A DNA stretch of 64,000 nt, from NCBI GenBank assembly GCA_963725425.1, contig CAVRYJ010000042.1, forward strand, positions 62,001 through 126,000, in the 5' to 3' direction. Positions 18,743 through 27,426 of this stretch are shown here, piece by piece. The stretch comes from Clostridium_I sp963725425 (GTDB taxonomy: Bacteria > Bacillota > Clostridia > Clostridiales > Clostridiaceae). A model generated the notes under the pieces. That model was not told the DNA's origin. It made no database searches and saw only the letters and a list, made by a program, of their open reading frames with translations. Each line of letters opens with the position of its first letter. Within the stretch, counting starts at the first letter, position 1. Both the position numbers and the translations under genes were made by a program.

Positions 18743-20140
18743 TTATTCAACTTTTTTGTATATTTTTACATCTAGATTTCTGTCTAAAATAAGTTTTTCA
18801 AGCTCAATATCTTCTTTTACTCCTTCAGTACTTTCTTTCATAAATATTATTTTAACTGTTTGAAATATAAGTTTTATATCAAGAAGGATTGAATAATTCT
18901 TAATATATATAATGTCATACCTAGCTTTATCCTGGGGAGTTGTATTATATTTACCATATACCTGTGCAAACCCTGTAAGTCCTGCTTTAACTGCAGTTCT
19001 ATATTTATAATCATGTATTTCCCTTTCGAATTTGTCAACATAAAAAGGTCTTTCAGGTCTAGGTCCAACTATACTCATATCCCCTTTAAGTATATTAAAA
19101 AGTTGTGGAAGTTCGTCCAGTCTTGTGGCTCTAATTATTCTACCTACATTGGTTATTCTAGGATCTTTGTCAGTGGAAAGCACTGGCCCTGATAATTTTT
19201 CGGCATTCATCTTCATTGATCTAAATTTAAACAATTTAAAGTTTCTGCCGCCTTCTGTTACTCTCTCTTGTGTATATAACACATTTCCACCATCAGATAG
19301 TTTTATTACTAGAGCAACAACACCCATAATTGGTGAACTTATTATTGTGCCTACAATTGTTAATATAACATCCAAAGCTCTTTTTATTGCCTTTTCCTCA
19401 CCTGTAAGGCAAAGTGGCTTTGCTTTAAGAAGTGGAAGATCATCAATTTTATTAAGTCTTGATCCAAACAATGCTAAATCACTCATAGTTGGTACTATTA
19501 AAACGCTTTTTTGTTCAACTAAACATTTATCAAGTATGTAATCTTTAAGTTCACTTGTTACATCATCACAAAGTATTACAATTTCTACTTCACTAATTAG
19601 TCTTACCACATCTTTATATGAAGATTCACAAATATATTTAATATTATATAAATCACTTTGCTTCATAATAATTTTTTTGGCTACATGTTCCACATTTGAA
19701 TCACCTATTATAATAACATCTTTTTTCCCATATAATTTTCTTTTCACTTTCCAAATAATTGTTTTCCAAATACTAAGTAAAACAACTTGAATAATAGAGC
19801 TATAAACAACTACTCCTCTTGGATAACCAAGCCCTCTGAAAAAGAACGTTATTGCCATAGTGAAAATAGACAATAAAAAAATTGTCAAGAATACAGAATA
19901 AACTATTTCTCCTACAGATTGCTTGATTAAATCGGATAGACCATATATATACATAAACATTAAATATATAATTATAATAAATGGAACCATCATTATAAAT
20001 GGATCAAAATTATTTTTAGGTGGAGAAAGACGGTGAAATTCAATTATATATGATAAATATATGGATGATACTACAAGTATTACATCAACTAATGCCAGCA
20101 ACAGTTCATATAAATTATTTAAAGATTGGCTTTTCTTCAT
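18743..20140 (-). CDS. Polyprenyl glycosylphosphotransferase (initiating sugar-phosphate transferase)
   Basis: A 465-residue protein with four to five N-terminal membrane segments, a central nucleotide-binding-like part (DVIIIGDSN near residue 140) and a C-terminal bacterial sugar transferase domain. The catalytic part shows KRALDVILTIVGT (about residue 255), LYTQERVTEGGRNFKLFKFRSM, TRLDELPQLFNILKGDMS and VGPRPERP. Enzymes of this family (WbaP/CpsE/EpsL-like) move a sugar-1-phosphate to undecaprenyl phosphate and begin repeat-unit synthesis. GAGAGG precedes the ATG. A terminator hairpin at 20182-20221 separates it from rmlC, so it may start a separate transcript. Confidence 0.92.
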   Translation of the reverse strand: MKKSQSLNNLYELLLALVDVILVVSSIYLSYIIEFHRLSPPKNNFDPFIMMVPFIIIIYLMFMYIYGLSDLIKQSVGEIVYSVFLTIFLLSIFTMAITFFFRGLGYPRGVVVYSSIIQVVLLSIWKTIIWKVKRKLYGKKDVIIIGDSNVEHVAKKIIMKQSDLYNIKYICESSYKDVVRLISEVEIVILCDDVTSELKDYILDKCLVEQKSVLIVPTMSDLALFGSRLNKIDDLPLLKAKPLCLTGEEKAIKRALDVILTIVGTIISSPIMGVVALVIKLSDGGNVLYTQERVTEGGRNFKLFKFRSMKMNAEKLSGPVLSTDKDPRITNVGRIIRATRLDELPQLFNILKGDMSIVGPRPERPFYVDKFEREIHDYKYRTAVKAGLTGFAQVYGKYNTTPQDKARYDIIYIKNYSILLDIKLIFQTVKIIFMKESTEGVKEDIELEKLILDRNLDVKIYKKVE

Positions 20141-20181
20141 TCTCGTACCTCTCTTTTTTATATAGGTTATATTAATAAAAT

Positions 20182-20221
20182 TTCAGGCAATACCCTAATC
20201 AGTATTATGGTATTGCCTGAA
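20182..20221 (-). terminator. Terminator between rmlC and the glycosylphosphotransferase gene
   Basis: A 13-bp perfect stem (TTCAGGCAATACC and its complement) with a 14-base loop is followed on the minus strand by ATTTTATT. It begins seven bases past the rmlC stop and would end, or attenuate, the rmlA-rmlB-rmlC transcript before the export and polymer genes. Confidence 0.8.
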
Positions 20222-20227
20222 TTTTAC

Positions 20228-20785
20228 CTAGAATTCTATTTTACATTCTTTTAAACTTTTCCTTTGTTTATCTTTTTCAGCTAATATTACTTTCCCTATT
20301 CCATCCGTAGGCCACTCTACACCTATTTCTGGATCATTCCAAGCTATACCGCCTTCAAACTCAGGATGATATAAATCTGTACATTTATATACAAATTCAG
20401 CTTCTTCTGAAAGTACTAAAAACCCGTGAGCAAACCCTTCTGGTATGTAAAATTGTTTTTTATTCGCCGCACTTAGTTTTACACCAACCCATTTTCCATA
20501 AGTACTAGAACCCTTTCTTAGGTCAACTGCCACATCAAAAACTTCTCCACTAGTTACTCTTACAAGTTTTCCTTGCAAATGTTGAGTTTGAAAGTGTAAT
20601 CCTCTTAAAACACCTTTTTTAGATTTTGACTGATTATCCTGAACAAATGGCATATCAAGACCTGCTTCTTTAAATTCATCTAAATTGTAAGTTTCCATAA
20701 AATAGCCTCTATTATCTCCAAATACTTGAGGTTCAATTATGTAAACACCTTCTATCTCAGTTTTGTGAAAATTAAATTTTCCCAT
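20228..20785 (-). CDS. rmlC: dTDP-4-dehydrorhamnose 3,5-epimerase
   Basis: A 185-residue cupin-fold protein of usual RmlC length. DNRGYFMETYN (about residue 22), VQDNQSKSKKGVLRGLHFQ (about residue 48, with the catalytic His in RGLHFQ), VDLRKGSSTYGKW and IPEGFAHGFLVLSE (about residue 114) are family signatures. It epimerises dTDP-4-keto-6-deoxyglucose at C3 and C5, the third step to dTDP-L-rhamnose. AAGGAG precedes the ATG. It lies 12 bp downstream of rmlB in an rmlA-rmlB-rmlC order; the reductase rmlD is distant. Confidence 0.96.
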   Translation of the reverse strand: MGKFNFHKTEIEGVYIIEPQVFGDNRGYFMETYNLDEFKEAGLDMPFVQDNQSKSKKGVLRGLHFQTQHLQGKLVRVTSGEVFDVAVDLRKGSSTYGKWVGVKLSAANKKQFYIPEGFAHGFLVLSEEAEFVYKCTDLYHPEFEGGIAWNDPEIGVEWPTDGIGKVILAEKDKQRKSLKECKIEF

Positions 20786-20797
20786 TTAAAACACTCC

Positions 20798-21853
20798 TTA
20801 GTTTTGTCCATACATTTTTTCATAATACCCTTGATATTGACCAGAAGTCACATTATCCATCCAATCTTTATTATCTAAATACCATTGTATTGTCTTTTTT
20901 ATTCCAACTTCAAAAGTTGTTTCAGGCTGCCATCCGAGTTCGTCTCTTATCTTTGTAGGATCAATACCATACCTTCTGTCATGCCCTTTTCTGTCTTCCA
21001 CGTACTTGATTAAATTTTCTGTAACCGCTTTATCTATATTATTACCAACATATTCTATTATAGTCTTTACGATATATATATTTGTTCTTTCGTTGTGTCC
21101 ACCCACATTGTAAACTTCACCAAGTCTTCCATTATTAATCACCATGTCGATTGCCTTACAATGATCTTCAACATAAAGCCAATCTCTTATATTAAGACCA
21201 TCACCGTATATTGGCAAATCTTTTTTTGCTAAACAATTGTTTATAATTAATGGTATTAATTTCTCAGGAAACTGATAAGGTCCATAGTTATTTGAGCATC
21301 TTGTTATGTTTACTGGCATTTTAAATGTATCAAAGTATGCTTTAACCATAAGGTCTGCTCCAGCTTTACTAGATGAATATGGGCTGTGTGAATCTAAGGG
21401 CGTATTTTCCATGAAATATCCTGTTTCCCCCAGTGATCCATAGACCTCATCTGTTGATACTTGAAGATATTTTTTCCCTTCTTTAAATCCATCTTCTGTT
21501 TCCCAATATTTTTTTGCTGCATTAAGTAATGTAACAGTACCTAAAACATTGGTCTTAGCAAAAACTTCTGGTTCCCTAAGGCTTCTATCAACATGTGATT
21601 CAGCTGCAAAGTTAACAAGATAATCAATTTCATTTTTTTCAAATATATTTTCAATAGTAGCTTTGTCACATATATCACCTTGTACAAATGAATAATTGGT
21701 ATTATCTTCTACCATTTTAAGGTTTTCTAGGTTCCCTGCATAAGTTAACTTGTCAAGATTTATTATTTTAATATCATTGTATTTTTTTAGCATATAATGA
21801 ATAAAATTTGAACCAATGAAACCTGCTCCACCAGTAACTAAATATGTTTTCAT
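20798..21853 (-). CDS. rmlB: dTDP-glucose 4,6-dehydratase
   Basis: A 351-residue extended SDR enzyme. The NAD-binding motif is GGAGFIGSNF (residues 8-17), STDEVYGS (about residue 135) provides the Thr/Asp/Glu catalytic residues, and YSSSKAGAD holds the Tyr/Lys pair. RCSNNYGPYQFPEKLIPL is typical of RmlB. It converts dTDP-glucose to dTDP-4-keto-6-deoxyglucose. GGAGG precedes the ATG. It sits between rmlA and rmlC with spacings of 20 and 12 bp, so the three are co-transcribed. Confidence 0.97.
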   Translation of the reverse strand: MKTYLVTGGAGFIGSNFIHYMLKKYNDIKIINLDKLTYAGNLENLKMVEDNTNYSFVQGDICDKATIENIFEKNEIDYLVNFAAESHVDRSLREPEVFAKTNVLGTVTLLNAAKKYWETEDGFKEGKKYLQVSTDEVYGSLGETGYFMENTPLDSHSPYSSSKAGADLMVKAYFDTFKMPVNITRCSNNYGPYQFPEKLIPLIINNCLAKKDLPIYGDGLNIRDWLYVEDHCKAIDMVINNGRLGEVYNVGGHNERTNIYIVKTIIEYVGNNIDKAVTENLIKYVEDRKGHDRRYGIDPTKIRDELGWQPETTFEVGIKKTIQWYLDNKDWMDNVTSGQYQGYYEKMYGQN

Positions 21854-21873
21854 ATTATTTCATACCTCCAAAA

Positions 21874-22743
21874 CTATTTATTTTCAATTAAACTCATTAA
21901 GTATTTACCGTATTCTGTTTTCATCAAAGGCTGAGCTAGAGTTTTAACTTGCTCTGCATCTATCCATTTATTTCTGTATGCAATCTCCTCAAGACATGCT
22001 ATGTATAGCCCTTGTCTTGTTTGAATTGCTTCTACAAAATTAGCCGCATCCAAAAGATTTTTATGAGTTCCTGTATCAAACCATGCCATACCTCTTCCAA
22101 AGAGCTCTACCTTTAAATTCCCGTTATTTAAATATTCATTATTCACAGCGGTTATTTCAATTTCTCCTCTTTCAGATGGTTTTATATTTTTTGCAACTTT
22201 TATAACGTCGTTATCATAGAAATATAATCCAGGAACTGCATAATTAGATTTTGGATCTTCTGGTTTTTCTTCTATTGAAATTACATTATTATCGTCATCA
22301 AATTCTACTACTCCATAAGATCTTGCATTACTTACATGATATCCAAAAATAGTAGCTCCCGTTTCTCTAGACGCTGCTCTTTTGAGCCTTTCTGTAAATC
22401 CATAACCATAAAATATATTGTCTCCCAAAACCAAGGCTACTTTATCATTTCCAATAAATTTTTCTCCAATAATAAAGGCATCTGCTAGTCCTCTTGGCTC
22501 GCTCTGCAGAGCAAAACTAAGTTTTAATCCGAACTGACTTCCATCTCCTAGAAGTTCTTTAAATACATTTAAATCTCTTGGTGTTGAGATTATTAAAATT
22601 TCTCTTATATCCGCTAACATCAAAACAGATAATGGATAATATATCATAGGTTTATCATAAATAGGAAGTATTTGTTTTGATACTGCCTTTGTTAATGGAT
22701 ATAATCTAGTACCTGAACCTCCTGCTAAAATAATTCCCTTCAT
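21874..22743 (-). CDS. rmlA: Glucose-1-phosphate thymidylyltransferase
   Basis: A protein of 289 residues starting MKGIILAGGSGTRLYPLT. The ATG at 22743 has AGGAGG upstream and places the nucleotide-binding G-rich loop at residues 8-15, as in known RmlA; longer in-frame starts would add 23 unconserved residues. Other signatures are KQILPIYDKPMIYYPLS, LVLGDNIFYG (about residue 105), and EEKPEDPKSNYAVPGLYFYD. It joins dTTP and glucose-1-phosphate, the first step to dTDP-L-rhamnose. It is the first gene of the rmlABC cluster; a 255-bp gap with a terminator for the gene before it lies upstream, so its promoter should be there. Confidence 0.97.
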   Translation of the reverse strand: MKGIILAGGSGTRLYPLTKAVSKQILPIYDKPMIYYPLSVLMLADIREILIISTPRDLNVFKELLGDGSQFGLKLSFALQSEPRGLADAFIIGEKFIGNDKVALVLGDNIFYGYGFTERLKRAASRETGATIFGYHVSNARSYGVVEFDDDNNVISIEEKPEDPKSNYAVPGLYFYDNDVIKVAKNIKPSERGEIEITAVNNEYLNNGNLKVELFGRGMAWFDTGTHKNLLDAANFVEAIQTRQGLYIACLEEIAYRNKWIDAEQVKTLAQPLMKTEYGKYLMSLIENK

Positions 22744-22898
22744 TATGTATTGCCTCCTTAAAATCATATGTAAAATATTAAAAACAAACAAATTAATTAT
22801 ACAATAAAACAAATTATTTGTCTATTTTTTCATAAGAGCTCTGATATTAGTTCGCTCTTATTTTAAATATATATTTATACAATCTCATTAAACTATAA

Positions 22899-22937
22899 AA
22901 ATTAAGAAGTAAGGCATGAGCCTTGCTTCTTAATTTT
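22899..22937 (-). terminator. Terminator of the Ig-repeat glucosaminidase gene
   Basis: ATTAAGAAGTAAGG and CCTTGCTTCTTAAT form a stem of about 14 bp with one mismatch and a CATGAG loop. On the minus strand it is followed by a T-run. It lies 60 bp past the gene's stop and upstream of rmlA. Confidence 0.85.
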
Positions 22938-22998
22938 CAATACACCATTAATTAATAAATTTTTCTTAACATTGCATCAAATTAATAGTATATTTTTA

Positions 22999-25179
22999 TT
23001 ATTTATACTGAGGAACATCAAATTGCAGCACTGGACTTTGAACCATATCCATAAGTTTTTTGATGTTATCTATTTGGTTATATGCCCACCTTACGTCTGT
23101 AGCATATTGATGATTTGTAGGAGATGCTGGATTCCATCTCATTTTGTATAAAGTGTTTTGCTTATAAGTACTATTATTTATATACCAAGTTGATATCCAA
23201 TTTGCTCCACCATATATTGCTTGATCAACACTAAACCATCCTTGGTTATATGCATATTGTGCTCCATCTACAATAGGACTAGAATCATCTGCCCCTATTC
23301 CAAATAGATTGTAAGTAGATTTCCCATTTACAACAACTCCAGTTCCAAGTTGTGATGTTCCGTTTCCACTTTCAAGTAATGCGTGGGACACAAGATATAT
23401 AGGATTAATATTACTCTGCTGTGCAGCAGCTAAAAATTCAGCACCCTTACCTTGTAATACTCCTTTTCCAGAAAGCATGCTATTTAAGTCATCTGCTGTA
23501 ACTCCTTGCATATAATCAAGTCTTAAAAATTGGTATATCCCATAGCTGTCCATGAAGTTCATAGGATCAATATAATATTGAACAGTACTGCTATTAGCTG
23601 ATACCCATGAGGATCCAGATTCCATTAGAGGTTGTCCATATTGTATTTGACTGTTTACCATACTTTGCAATGATATATTATACAATGTACTCTGTCCACT
23701 AGATGAAAATTTGTATAATTTCAAGCTTTTTGTTGTAGTCTCTCCATTGTTTCCAATACTCTTAACATTTATAATATGTGCACCATCAGAGATATTAGGA
23801 AGATTTAAATTATATGTATATCCACTATTAACTCCACCTGTGTAACCTGGATAAACATTATTAACATCTGCCCTTGGTAATCCTATACTTGCATCACCCT
23901 GATAGGCATTATCAAAATAAATTTGTACTTTTTGTACTCCAAAAACATTAAGAGACCAACCAACTACATTAACCTGCCCTGGTTGATTTTTATAAAAAGC
24001 GCCATCTAAAGGTGCATCTACATCAACCATTGAAGACAAACTACTTTCACCGTCTTGAAGTTTGTATATGAGAGTATTTTGATTTGTTATATTTCCATCA
24101 TTACCCACACTTTTAACTGTTATTGTATGTATTCCATTACTTAATGCTGATATATTCAAATTAGCACTGTATCCACTGCTTGCTCCGTTCTGATATCCTG
24201 GATAAACATTGTTCACATCTGCCCTTGACAATCCTATAGTTGCATCTTCATTATATATATTATCTACATACACTTGAACCTTCTGTACTCCATATAAATT
24301 AAGTGACCAACCAGCTACATTTATTTGAGTACCATTAACCTGTGAATTTGTTGGATTATCAATGCATACAATAGGAGGATTAGTTTTACTAGATACCTTG
24401 TTTATGTTAACAGTATTAGATGAAACTGCTCCACCATTTCCAATGCTTTTTACCAATATCGTATGATTTCCATCTGGAATTGATGAAGTATCTAGGCTAT
24501 AGCTATATCCACTTGTTCCTGATCCAGAGTCTCCTGGATAAGCATTTCCAACATCAGTTCTTGTAAGTCCTATACTGGCATCCCCATTATAATTGTTATC
24601 TACATACACTTGTACTTTTTGTATCCCATATCCATCTACTGACCATCCAGCAATATTAACCTTATTATTTAAGCTAGATACATATGAATTGGTTGTAGGC
24701 GAATCTATCCATGTAACTCCTGCTAAATTGTTGCTATTAGCTGGAACCTTATACATATTTATATTTTGTGATTTAATACTTCCGTTATTCCCCATGCTTG
24801 TAACCGCTATTGTATGTTCACCATTTGATAGCTGTGATATATTCAAATTTAAATTATATCCACTACTTCCTGCTCCACTATATCCTGAATAAACTTTAGC
24901 AACGTCTTGTCTTAATATTCCAACACTAGTACTCTGGCTATTTTGACCATCTATAGAAGCTTGTACACTTTTTACTCCATTTACACTTAATGACCATCCA
25001 CTCAAACTTATCTCACTTACACTTTGTTTTGAGTTGTTTTGTGGAGTATCAATACATATAAGTGGCTGTAAATTATTTGTAGCAGCTTTAGCCAATATTG
25101 ACGGTGTACCCATAATTAAAAACATTAGAGACATACAAAACAAGGAAATAAATTTCAACTTTATAAGAGGTATTTTCAC
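22999..25179 (-). CDS. Secreted cell-wall glucosaminidase with four Ig-like repeats
   Basis: A protein of about 726 residues. A signal peptide (FISLFCMSLMFLIMGTPSIL region, cleavage near AKA) precedes four repeats of about 112 residues. Each has a Cys/Asp-x-P start, a GWSL motif, a KVQVYVDN-like strand, an ATIGLxRxDVNxVYPGY segment and a final HTIxVKSxGNDG. The C-terminal 220 residues are a GH73-type glucosaminidase domain with the catalytic-Glu motif HALLESGNGTS and NLFGIGA. It should cleave peptidoglycan glycan chains outside the cell; the repeats may bind wall polymer. I start it at GTG 25179, eight bases after GGAGG; a GTG at 25188 overlaps that RBS. Confidence 0.87.
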   Translation of the reverse strand: MKIPLIKLKFISLFCMSLMFLIMGTPSILAKAATNNLQPLICIDTPQNNSKQSVSEISLSGWSLSVNGVKSVQASIDGQNSQSTSVGILRQDVAKVYSGYSGAGSSGYNLNLNISQLSNGEHTIAVTSMGNNGSIKSQNINMYKVPANSNNLAGVTWIDSPTTNSYVSSLNNKVNIAGWSVDGYGIQKVQVYVDNNYNGDASIGLTRTDVGNAYPGDSGSGTSGYSYSLDTSSIPDGNHTILVKSIGNGGAVSSNTVNINKVSSKTNPPIVCIDNPTNSQVNGTQINVAGWSLNLYGVQKVQVYVDNIYNEDATIGLSRADVNNVYPGYQNGASSGYSANLNISALSNGIHTITVKSVGNDGNITNQNTLIYKLQDGESSLSSMVDVDAPLDGAFYKNQPGQVNVVGWSLNVFGVQKVQIYFDNAYQGDASIGLPRADVNNVYPGYTGGVNSGYTYNLNLPNISDGAHIINVKSIGNNGETTTKSLKLYKFSSSGQSTLYNISLQSMVNSQIQYGQPLMESGSSWVSANSSTVQYYIDPMNFMDSYGIYQFLRLDYMQGVTADDLNSMLSGKGVLQGKGAEFLAAAQQSNINPIYLVSHALLESGNGTSQLGTGVVVNGKSTYNLFGIGADDSSPIVDGAQYAYNQGWFSVDQAIYGGANWISTWYINNSTYKQNTLYKMRWNPASPTNHQYATDVRWAYNQIDNIKKLMDMVQSPVLQFDVPQYK

Positions 25180-25261
25180 TATTCTCACCTCCTCTCAATA
25201 TATCACTTATACTTTAGGTATTCGTTTCATTATACTTTAACTTTACAGACAATTAAAATTT

Positions 25262-26167
25262 CTACTTATTATTAGTTTTTTCATAAAGACTTTTAAATAC
25301 TGGATTATCTTTTATCGTCAATAAATATTTCATAAACTGATTCTGTAAATCCTTTCTTTTAAGTGCAAACTCTACTGTTGCCTCTAAAAATCCCAATTTA
25401 TCTCCTACATCATATCTTCTTCCTTCAAAGGTATAAGCATACATTGCTTCTTGTTGCATCAATGTTTTAAGTGCATCTGTTAATTGTATTTCATCACCTT
25501 TTCCAGGTTTTGTATTCTCCAATATTTTAAATATTTGAGGTGTGATTATATATCTTCCAAGTATAGCTATATCTGAAGGTGCCTCTTCTACTTTTGGTTT
25601 TTCTACTAGATCTTTAACTTTATAGACAGAATTTTCAATATGCATTCCACTTATAACTCCATACTTTGACACCTCATTATGTGGTACCTGTTGCACACCT
25701 AATATTGTTGTTTTATATTCATCATAGCAAGCCATTAATTGCTTTAGACACGGTGTCTTACTGTCAACTACATCGTCACCAAGCATAACCGCAAAAGGCT
25801 CATTACCAACAAATGTTTTTGCACATCCTATAGCATGCCCTAATCCTCTAGGTTCTTTTTGTCTAATATAATATATGTTAGCCATGTTGGATACTTCTTT
25901 AACTATTTTTAAAAGCTCATTTTTACCATGACTCTCTAATTCATTTTCAAGTTCAACTGATTTATCAAAATGGTCTTCAATAGCTCTTTTATTTCTACCT
26001 GTTATTACTAGTATTTCTTCAATACCAGATGCCACAGCTTCTTCGATTATGTATTGAATTGTTGGTTTGTCAACTATAGGAAGCATTTCCTTAGGTTGAG
26101 CCTTTGTTGCAGGCAAAAATCTTGTTCCAAGCCCAGCTGCTGGTATTATAGCTTTTCTTACTTTCAT
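25262..26167 (-). CDS. galU: UTP-glucose-1-phosphate uridylyltransferase
   Basis: A 301-residue protein with the GalU signatures: KAIIPAAGLGTRFLPATKAQPKEM (shown in part: AAGLGTRFLPATKAQPKEM), QYIIEEAVASGIEEILVITG, RQKEPRGLGHAIGCA (about residue 100) and VMLGDDVV. It makes UDP-glucose from UTP and glucose-1-phosphate. AAAGGAG precedes the ATG. With the phosphoglucomutase gene at 27427-29158 it covers the route from glucose-6-phosphate to UDP-glucose, feeding the polysaccharide locus and glycolipid synthesis. Confidence 0.96.
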   Translation of the reverse strand: MKVRKAIIPAAGLGTRFLPATKAQPKEMLPIVDKPTIQYIIEEAVASGIEEILVITGRNKRAIEDHFDKSVELENELESHGKNELLKIVKEVSNMANIYYIRQKEPRGLGHAIGCAKTFVGNEPFAVMLGDDVVDSKTPCLKQLMACYDEYKTTILGVQQVPHNEVSKYGVISGMHIENSVYKVKDLVEKPKVEEAPSDIAILGRYIITPQIFKILENTKPGKGDEIQLTDALKTLMQQEAMYAYTFEGRRYDVGDKLGFLEATVEFALKRKDLQNQFMKYLLTIKDNPVFKSLYEKTNNK

Positions 26168-26261
26168 AAAATCGCTCCTTTATATAATTATATGTTTTCA
26201 TTATATATTGTTTGTTTAATTTTGACAAGTTTGTGTTATTTTTTTACAAATAATGTAGTGC

Positions 26262-27332
26262 TTATTTTATGATTTTATTTAGCTCCAAGACAATTTCATC
26301 TTTAGGGTTAATTTTTTTTGCTATTTCATAGTGTAATTTTGCCTGATTCATATCGCCATTATTTATATAACACATCACAAGATTTGTACAAATTTCTATG
26401 GATTTTGTAACCTCAAATGCTTTTCTTAAATATTTTATGGCAAGATCAAAGTTGTTAAGCGCTGCATAATTAATACCTAATTCGTTTATTATATCTACAA
26501 TATCACTATCTATTGCCATTGCATCATTTAAATAGTAGATAGCCTTTTCGTGGTTTCCAAGTACTCTATATCCCACAGCAATATTAAAATAAAGTATGGC
26601 ATCATCTGAAAATTCATCTAAAAGTGGTATAAGATACTTTAATGCTTCATTGGGGTTATCATATATTAATTCTTTTCCTTTATCAAAATTCCTTATGTTA
26701 CCCAGTATATGTTTTAAATCAATAGCCTCTTTGGATTTATTATTTGTTTTTTCTAAATAAGTGTTTATGCTAACCCATGCATCTTCATATTTTTTCTGCT
26801 TATAGTAAACTTCAGCCTTCTTATAATAGATTCCATAATAGCCTTTTATCTTTTCTGCACTGCTTAGCATCTTTATATATTCATCTTCATAAGCCTCATC
26901 TAGCTCTATTAATTTTTCTAGTATCATAAAGAGCTTATCATAGTTTTCTTCACTACTTTCAATTTTCAGTAGTCCCTTAAGCATAATATATGCATCATCA
27001 TACACTCCACTTTTAACCTCGTCAAATATTATACCCTTTATATACCCCTTTGCTTCTTCTGATTTGGATTCAAGTATTGCAAGATATATCTTGTTATATT
27101 TAAAGTTTTCATCTCCTCCAAGTACATAAAACATTCCTTCAATAAAAAATGAAACGGGTATTTTCTCGAATTTTTCCCCTTCCTTCACTTTATCCATCAG
27201 TCTTTTAGGTCTTACTGGTAAATATATGTTTTCTATTACCTCAACATTAAATACTTGGGGTACACTTTCCCTTTTAAATTCCAAAAAAATAAGTTTAGAC
27301 ACTTTTTCTGAAAGTTCTGTCTTTATATCCAT
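26262..27332 (-). CDS. Tetratricopeptide repeat protein
   Basis: A 356-residue, mostly helical protein with no signal peptide. Clear TPR units lie in the C-terminal half: NEALKYLIPLLDEFSDDAIL, AVGYRVLGNHEKAIYYLNDA, GINYAALNNFDLAIKYLRKA, and VMCYINNGDMNQAKLHYEIA (about residues 228-345). Helical hairpins earlier (KAEVYYKQKKYEDAWVSINT) look like weaker TPRs. The N-terminal 90 residues (YLPVRPKRLMDKVKEGEKF) match nothing I recognise. It lies between galU and pgcA on the same strand and is set off by a hairpin at 27379-27416. A scaffold role in polysaccharide synthesis is a guess based only on position. Confidence 0.75.
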   Translation of the reverse strand: MDIKTELSEKVSKLIFLEFKRESVPQVFNVEVIENIYLPVRPKRLMDKVKEGEKFEKIPVSFFIEGMFYVLGGDENFKYNKIYLAILESKSEEAKGYIKGIIFDEVKSGVYDDAYIMLKGLLKIESSEENYDKLFMILEKLIELDEAYEDEYIKMLSSAEKIKGYYGIYYKKAEVYYKQKKYEDAWVSINTYLEKTNNKSKEAIDLKHILGNIRNFDKGKELIYDNPNEALKYLIPLLDEFSDDAILYFNIAVGYRVLGNHEKAIYYLNDAMAIDSDIVDIINELGINYAALNNFDLAIKYLRKAFEVTKSIEICTNLVMCYINNGDMNQAKLHYEIAKKINPKDEIVLELNKIIK

Positions 27333-27378
27333 TTTTTCACCATCCTTATTAGTATATTATATTAGAAAGAGAGGAAAA

Positions 27379-27416
27379 TTAAAAGTGGAAGAGTAATATT
27401 ACCTTCCACTTTTAGT
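27379..27416 (-). terminator. Hairpin terminator between TPR gene and pgcA
   Basis: AAAAGTGGAAG and its complement CTTCCACTTTT form an 11-bp stem with an AT-rich loop, followed on the minus strand by AATTTTCC. It begins just past the pgcA stop (27427) and so would end the pgcA transcript. Confidence 0.75.
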
Positions 27417-27426
27417 CCACATGGCT

